From JAYFRC01 sp034926415 (lineage in GTDB: Bacteria > Bacillota > Clostridia > Oscillospirales > Oscillospiraceae), in NCBI GenBank assembly GCA_034926415.1, contig JAYFRC010000044.1, positions 1-9,311 of the forward strand: 9,311 bases of DNA, in the 5' to 3' direction. Position 1 is the stretch's first letter; every line of letters starts with the position of its first letter. The notes below the pieces were generated by a model, which saw nothing but the letters and a program-made list of their open reading frames with translations, searched no databases and had not been told where the DNA came from. Of this stretch, positions 5,866 to 9,311 are shown one piece after another. The position numbers and the translations under genes were made by a program.

Positions 5866-6789
5866 TTATTTTCCCTCTATTCCCGCAACAAGATTGCCGC
5901 GGTATTCGGACACGTCGTCGGTAAGCTTATATCCGCTTTTTTCAAGAACCTTGAGATATTCCGCCACCGCCTTTCCGATGGCCGTGTCATCCTCTGCGGC
6001 AGTCTCATAGCTGTCGCGGAATTCCTGATTGAGCGCGTTGGTTTCGTAGTCGAAGGCCGGAGTGTTGTTCTGACCATAGAAATAGCTGTCGACATACATT
6101 TTGTAAAGCCCAGACACAGTCTCCGCCCTCTGCGACTGCGGCCAGAGCGCAAGGAAATCCTCGCAGGCGCAGGCGCGCTCGTACACGTCGCTTATCGGAA
6201 TTATTATGCCCGCGTCTTCGAGAGTCCTGTTGTCGGATTCCTCCGCTTCTATTTCGATATACGCGGCCATGTCGTCCGTGACGCTGCTCTCGAACTGCCG
6301 GTAGACCGAGTAGTTGATTATCGCCTGGTACATGCCCTCGGGAACGATTATCTTGTATCCCCTGTCGACAATCGCCTGAACCTCGGCCTTGGCGTCCTCA
6401 TCCTTTATCTTTTCAGGATCGTTCAGATCCGCCTCGCTGTACGGCATTTCCGCCGACGCGCGCAGTTTCTCAGCGAGCGCGTCGCTTATAAGCGGTTCTT
6501 GCGCCAGTGCGTCCTCCTGATAATCCTCGAACGCAAGCAGCATCACGGCCGCGTTTTCCTTCGACAGCGACGGCATGTCCTCCGACATCTCGGCCAGCGC
6601 GTCCTTCTCAGCCCCGCTCTTCGACAGCAGCGTCCTGAAGCCCTCGAGCATTTTCGTCTGCTCCGCGTCCGACGCCGCGCTCTGCGCCGTCTGGGAGCCC
6701 TGCTCCGCCGTATTCGATGCCGCTCCGCAGCCCGCGCAGAGGCAGATCAACGCCGCAGCAGCAATTGTCAATGCAGCTCTTTTCGTCAT
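5866..6789 (-). CDS. Putative lipoprotein of unknown function
   Basis: I do not recognise this family. The product is 307 residues. Residues 1-20 are a signal peptide with basic residues K3 and R4, a hydrophobic core and CAG before Cys21. This is a near-consensus lipobox with Cys, not Leu, at position -3, so membrane anchoring is likely but not certain. Residues 22-45 are an Ala/Ser/Gln/Thr-rich spacer typical of tethered lipoproteins. The remainder is acidic and mostly helical in pattern. Possible landmarks are ERACACEDFLALWP (204-217) and YFYGQNNTPAFDYE (236-249). Two cysteines (207, 209) lie close together. No catalytic motif or membrane segment is visible. The start has no clear Shine-Dalgarno site, only a GA-rich run, but the signal peptide fixes it. 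The gene has its own promoter and terminator and lies downstream of pyruvate carboxylase, with no sign of a functional link. Confidence 0.75.
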   Translation of the reverse strand: MTKRAALTIAAAALICLCAGCGAASNTAEQGSQTAQSAASDAEQTKMLEGFRTLLSKSGAEKDALAEMSEDMPSLSKENAAVMLLAFEDYQEDALAQEPLISDALAEKLRASAEMPYSEADLNDPEKIKDEDAKAEVQAIVDRGYKIIVPEGMYQAIINYSVYRQFESSVTDDMAAYIEIEAEESDNRTLEDAGIIIPISDVYERACACEDFLALWPQSQRAETVSGLYKMYVDSYFYGQNNTPAFDYETNALNQEFRDSYETAAEDDTAIGKAVAEYLKVLEKSGYKLTDDVSEYRGNLVAGIEGK

Positions 6790-6792
6790 GTT

Positions 6793-6808
6793 CGTTCTCT
6801 CTCTTTCA
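6793..6808 (-). promoter_or_regulatory. Weak GA-rich ribosome binding region of the unknown lipoprotein gene
   Basis: Upstream of ATG 6789 there is only a run reading TGAAAGAGAGAGAACG, with no AGGAG or GGAGG. The other starts visible in the window have a clear site. Translation may be weaker, or initiation may rely on an unstructured leader. The start itself is supported by the signal peptide. Confidence 0.4.
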
Positions 6809-6830
6809 AGGCTATTTGAATTATTGCCGT

Positions 6831-6859
6831 ATTGTACTATTCATAAGCACTCAAGTCAA
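6831..6859 (-). promoter_or_regulatory. Near-consensus sigma-A promoter for the unknown lipoprotein gene
   Basis: On the minus strand TTGACT (6859-6854) and TACAAT (6836-6831) are separated by 17 bases. The start point would be near 6824, about 35 bases before the ATG. The -35 is overlapped by one arm of an inverted repeat (6858-6897). Confidence 0.8.
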
Positions 6860-6897
6860 GGCTTTTGTGTCCCCGTTGCGTACACCCCGTAAGCCTT
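6858..6897. repeat. Inverted repeat touching the -35 of the lipoprotein promoter
   Basis: AAGGCTT (6858-6864) and AAGCCTT (6891-6897) are a perfect 7-bp inverted repeat. A second short pair, GTGT (6867-6870) and ACAC (6882-6885), is nested inside. The left arm overlaps two bases of the -35 element, which would suit an operator, but the 26-base gap between arms is long for a single protein dimer. It may equally be chance or a transcript hairpin. The adjoining stretch 6898-6945 is very GC-rich and shows no gene. Confidence 0.4.
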
Positions 6898-6945
6898 CCT
6901 CTTGGGCAAGGGGGCGCGCGGCGCCGAACGAGGGCCGCTGCCTGA

Positions 6946-6979
6946 AAAAGCGGGGGACGCTTGTGCGTCTCCCGCTTTT
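6946..6979 (-). terminator. Strong intrinsic terminator of pyruvate carboxylase
   Basis: Arms 6946-6960 and 6965-6979 form a 15-base stem around a 4-base loop, starting 13 bases after the pyruvate carboxylase stop. On the minus strand the stem has one A-C mismatch (6970 with 6955) and the RNA ends in five U residues (6949-6945). On the plus strand that mismatch becomes a G-U pair, so the hairpin could also block antisense transcription. Confidence 0.9.
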
Positions 6980-6992
6980 GGAAAATGATCCG

Positions 6993-9311
6993 TTATCTAA
7001 TGCTCATCAGGAGCTCTCCGGCCTTGACCTTGTCGCCGACTTCAACGCGTATATTGTCGACTGTCCCGTCGGTCTTTGCAAGGACGCTGGTCTCCATCTT
7101 CATCGCCTCGATGACTGCAAGAACCTGACCCGCGGCCACCTTGTCGTTCTTCTTGACAAGCACCTTGCCGATCGCTCCGGGAATAGCGGCGCCTATCTGC
7201 ATCTTGTCGTCCGGGTCTGCCAGCGGAACCGACACCTTGGTCTGGTCGGCGCTCTTGTCGGGCACGACAACCTCGCGGCGCATACCGTTGAGCTCGAACT
7301 GCACGACGCGCGTACCGTCGTCGTTACGGTCGCCGAGGCCGAGATACTTGATGACGAGCGTCTTGCCGTCCTCGATATTGACCTTGTTAGTCTCTCCGAC
7401 GGCGAGTCCGTGGAAATAGACGTGGCTTCCGAGGCTGGCAATATAGCCGTGTTCCTCGCGGTTCTTGTAATAATCCTCCAGCACTTTGGGATACAGGCAC
7501 CACGCGATGACGTCGCGCTCAGTGGGCTCGGCGCCGTTCATGACTTTGCGCAGTACGGTCTTTGCCTCCTCAAAATCAGCGGGCGGAAGAAGCTCGCCGG
7601 GACGGCAGGTTATTGGCTTGATATCCTTGAGGACTATCTTCTGCAGTTCCTTCGGGAAGCCCCATGCGGGCTGGCCCATCATTCCCTGGAAGTAGCTGAC
7701 AACGGAATCGGGATAGCTAAGGTCAGCGCCCTTTTCAAGGATATTCTCTGGAGTCAGCTCGTTTTGCACCATGAATATTGCCATGTCGCCGACCATCTTG
7801 GACGACGGCGTGACCTTGACGATGTCGCCGAGCATATCGTTGACTCTGCGGTACATCTCCTTGACCTCTACGAAACGGTGTCCGAGTCCGAGGCTCTCGA
7901 CCTGCGGGCGGAGGTTCGTATATTGTCCTCCGGGTATCTCGTAGCGGTAAATGTCGGTGACCGGGCTCTTGAGCTCGGACTCGAACTCTACATAGCGCTC
8001 GCGGATGTCGGACCAATAATCAGTCAGCTTCTGGAGCTGCATAAGGTCGAGGCCGGTATCCCTCTCCTGTCCCTGAAGGGCAGCGACCAGCGCGTTCATT
8101 GACGGCTGGCTCGTCAGCGAGGACATGGAGGAAATCGCCAGGTCGACTATGTCCACTCCGGCTTCCGCCGCCATGAGGCAGGTGGCTATCTGGTTGCCGG
8201 TCGTGTCGTGTGTATGCAGGTGTACAGGGATATTCAGCGAATCCTTAAGCGCTGAAACAAGCTGTTTCGCGGCGTAGGGCTTGAGCAGTCCTGCCATGTC
8301 CTTGATGGCTATGGAGTTGGCGCCGCGCTTTTCAAGCTCCTTGGCAAGATCGACGTAGTATTTAAGCGTGTATTTCTCGCGCGTCGTATCAGATACGTCG
8401 CCGGTGTAGCATATGGTAGCCTCTGCAAACTTGTTCTGCTTTATGACCTCGTCGAGCGCGATTTCCATGCCCGGCACCCAGTTTAGGCTGTCGAACACGC
8501 GAAACACGTCTATACCGCTCTTAGCTGCAATGCGTACGAACTCGCGTATGACGTTGTCCGGATAGTTCTTGTAGCCGACGGCGTTAGCGCCGCGCAGCAG
8601 CATCTGTAACGGAATGTTGGGTATCTTCTTGCGCAGCAGGTCGAGACGCTCCCAGGGCGACTCGTGCAGGAACCGGTAGGCGACGTCGAATGTCGCGCCG
8701 CCCCACATCTCAAGTGAGAAGCAGTCGGCGAGTATCTTCGCCGTGCCGTCGGCTCCCTTTACCATATCGCGGGTGCGTACGCGAGTTGCAAGCAGGCTCT
8801 GGTGCGCGTCGCGCATCGTGGTGTCGGTTATGAGCAGCTTCTTCTGACCCATGACCCACTTGGACAGCGCCTCGGGGCCGTTGGCGTCGAGGTACTGCTT
8901 GAGCCCGTCCTTCGGCGCGCCCTCTTCTACTTCAGGGAAGCGCGGAGTCTCGTAGAGCTTTTCTCCCGCGTGCTTGTCGTTGACGCAGATATTGCCTATG
9001 TACTCAAGCATCTTTGTGGCGCGATCCTGGGACTTGTTGATATTAAACAGCTCGGGAGTGTCGTCGATGAACTTGGTATAGCACAGTCCTGCGCGGAAGG
9101 TCGGATTGGTAAGTATGTTGGTGATGAAGGATATGTTGGTCTTTACTCCTCTGATGCGTGTCTCGCTAAGAGCGCGGAGCGCCTTGCGGCACGCGCCGTC
9201 AAAGGTATTGTCGCAGCAGGTTATCTTGACAAGCAGCGAGTCGTAATACGGAGAAATCTCCGCCCCGGTGTACGCGTTGCCGGCGTCGAGACGTATACCG
9301 AAGCCGCCGGA
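6993..9311 (-). CDS. pyc: Pyruvate carboxylase, partial (N-terminus beyond the window)
   Basis: This biotin enzyme makes oxaloacetate from pyruvate, bicarbonate and ATP in the cytoplasm, feeding the TCA branch and amino-acid synthesis. The reading frame stays open to the right edge, giving 772 residues; the single-chain family is near 1,140, so about 370 N-terminal residues are missing. ATG 9011 is internal, not the start. Fragment residues 1-30 (GIRLDAGNAYTGAEISPYYD and onward) are the end of the biotin carboxylase domain. The carboxyltransferase domain follows, with TDTTMRDAHQSLLATR (162-177), FRVFDSLNW (269-277), KDMAGLL (336-342, the lysine expected to be carboxylated) and HLHTHDTTGN (363-372, metal-binding histidines). 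The biotinyl domain ends the protein with EAMKMET, biotin on Lys738. Having biotin carboxylase and carboxyltransferase on one chain excludes separate PycA/PycB subunits and oxaloacetate decarboxylase. All visible key residues are intact, and a strong terminator follows. Confidence 0.97.
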   Translation of the reverse strand, partial: SGGFGIRLDAGNAYTGAEISPYYDSLLVKITCCDNTFDGACRKALRALSETRIRGVKTNISFITNILTNPTFRAGLCYTKFIDDTPELFNINKSQDRATKMLEYIGNICVNDKHAGEKLYETPRFPEVEEGAPKDGLKQYLDANGPEALSKWVMGQKKLLITDTTMRDAHQSLLATRVRTRDMVKGADGTAKILADCFSLEMWGGATFDVAYRFLHESPWERLDLLRKKIPNIPLQMLLRGANAVGYKNYPDNVIREFVRIAAKSGIDVFRVFDSLNWVPGMEIALDEVIKQNKFAEATICYTGDVSDTTREKYTLKYYVDLAKELEKRGANSIAIKDMAGLLKPYAAKQLVSALKDSLNIPVHLHTHDTTGNQIATCLMAAEAGVDIVDLAISSMSSLTSQPSMNALVAALQGQERDTGLDLMQLQKLTDYWSDIRERYVEFESELKSPVTDIYRYEIPGGQYTNLRPQVESLGLGHRFVEVKEMYRRVNDMLGDIVKVTPSSKMVGDMAIFMVQNELTPENILEKGADLSYPDSVVSYFQGMMGQPAWGFPKELQKIVLKDIKPITCRPGELLPPADFEEAKTVLRKVMNGAEPTERDVIAWCLYPKVLEDYYKNREEHGYIASLGSHVYFHGLAVGETNKVNIEDGKTLVIKYLGLGDRNDDGTRVVQFELNGMRREVVVPDKSADQTKVSVPLADPDDKMQIGAAIPGAIGKVLVKKNDKVAAGQVLAVIEAMKMETSVLAKTDGTVDNIRVEVGDKVKAGELLMSIR

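Noticed and set aside
5833..6819. 328-codon plus-strand frame, Arg-rich
   Set aside because: It is antisense to the unknown lipoprotein and crosses that gene's terminator region. The minus-strand frame has a signal peptide, promoter and terminator; this one has none.
6717..8102. 461-codon plus-strand frame
   Set aside because: It is antisense to pyruvate carboxylase, runs through a strong terminator hairpin and a promoter, and its product matches nothing I recognise.
6993..9011. Pyruvate carboxylase subunit B starting at ATG 9011
   Set aside because: The frame is open from 9011 to the window edge and encodes the end of a biotin carboxylase domain, so the ATG is internal to single-chain pyruvate carboxylase.
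1..9311. Mobile element, prophage, CRISPR, defence or biosynthetic cluster
   Set aside because: I looked for transposase or integrase motifs, direct repeats, spacer arrays and clustered tailoring enzymes and saw none. The genes are typical chromosomal ones.

Overview
The window looks like an ordinary stretch of chromosome from a Gram-positive anaerobe of class Clostridia, probably an uncultured gut relative of the Oscillospirales. This is inferred from four things. The DNA is fairly GC-rich. Shine-Dalgarno sites are strong GGAGG types and promoters are of the sigma-A type. Surface proteins are lipoproteins or carry S-layer homology (SLH) repeats. Pyruvate carboxylase is the single-chain form. 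No species can be named from the sequence alone. I see no mobile element, CRISPR array, tRNA, rRNA, phage gene or defence gene.

Six genes fill the window, five of them on the minus strand. From left to right they are: an OppA-type peptide-binding lipoprotein (91-1767, -); an AI-2E/PerM-family membrane protein (1979-3238, -); a diacylglycerol-kinase-family lipid kinase (3371-4255, +); a secreted SLH protein with a methionine-rich C-terminal domain (4349-5707, -); a lipoprotein of unknown function (5866-6789, -); and the C-terminal two thirds of pyruvate carboxylase (6993 to the right edge, -). The intergenic gaps are about 90 to 210 bases, so no gene-free stretch exceeds 300 bases.

The gaps are unusually readable. 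All five genes whose 5' ends lie in the window have a candidate sigma-A promoter directly upstream. The peptide-binding protein has a perfect TTGACA-17-TATAAT. Strong hairpin terminators follow pyruvate carboxylase and the unknown lipoprotein, and one bidirectional hairpin serves the convergent lipid kinase and SLH gene. The layout is therefore mostly single-gene transcription units, not an operon. The permease and the lipid kinase are divergent, and their predicted promoters appear to share one palindromic -35 hexamer.

The genes do not form an obvious joint pathway. They cover peptide uptake, membrane transport, lipid phosphorylation, cell-envelope proteins and anaplerotic carbon metabolism. 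I found no convincing undescribed system. The points most worth a second look are the shared -35 element with a terminator-like hairpin at the start of the kinase transcript, the SLH plus methionine-rich domain protein, the unknown lipoprotein with an inverted repeat on its promoter, and the strong expression signals of the peptide-binding protein.
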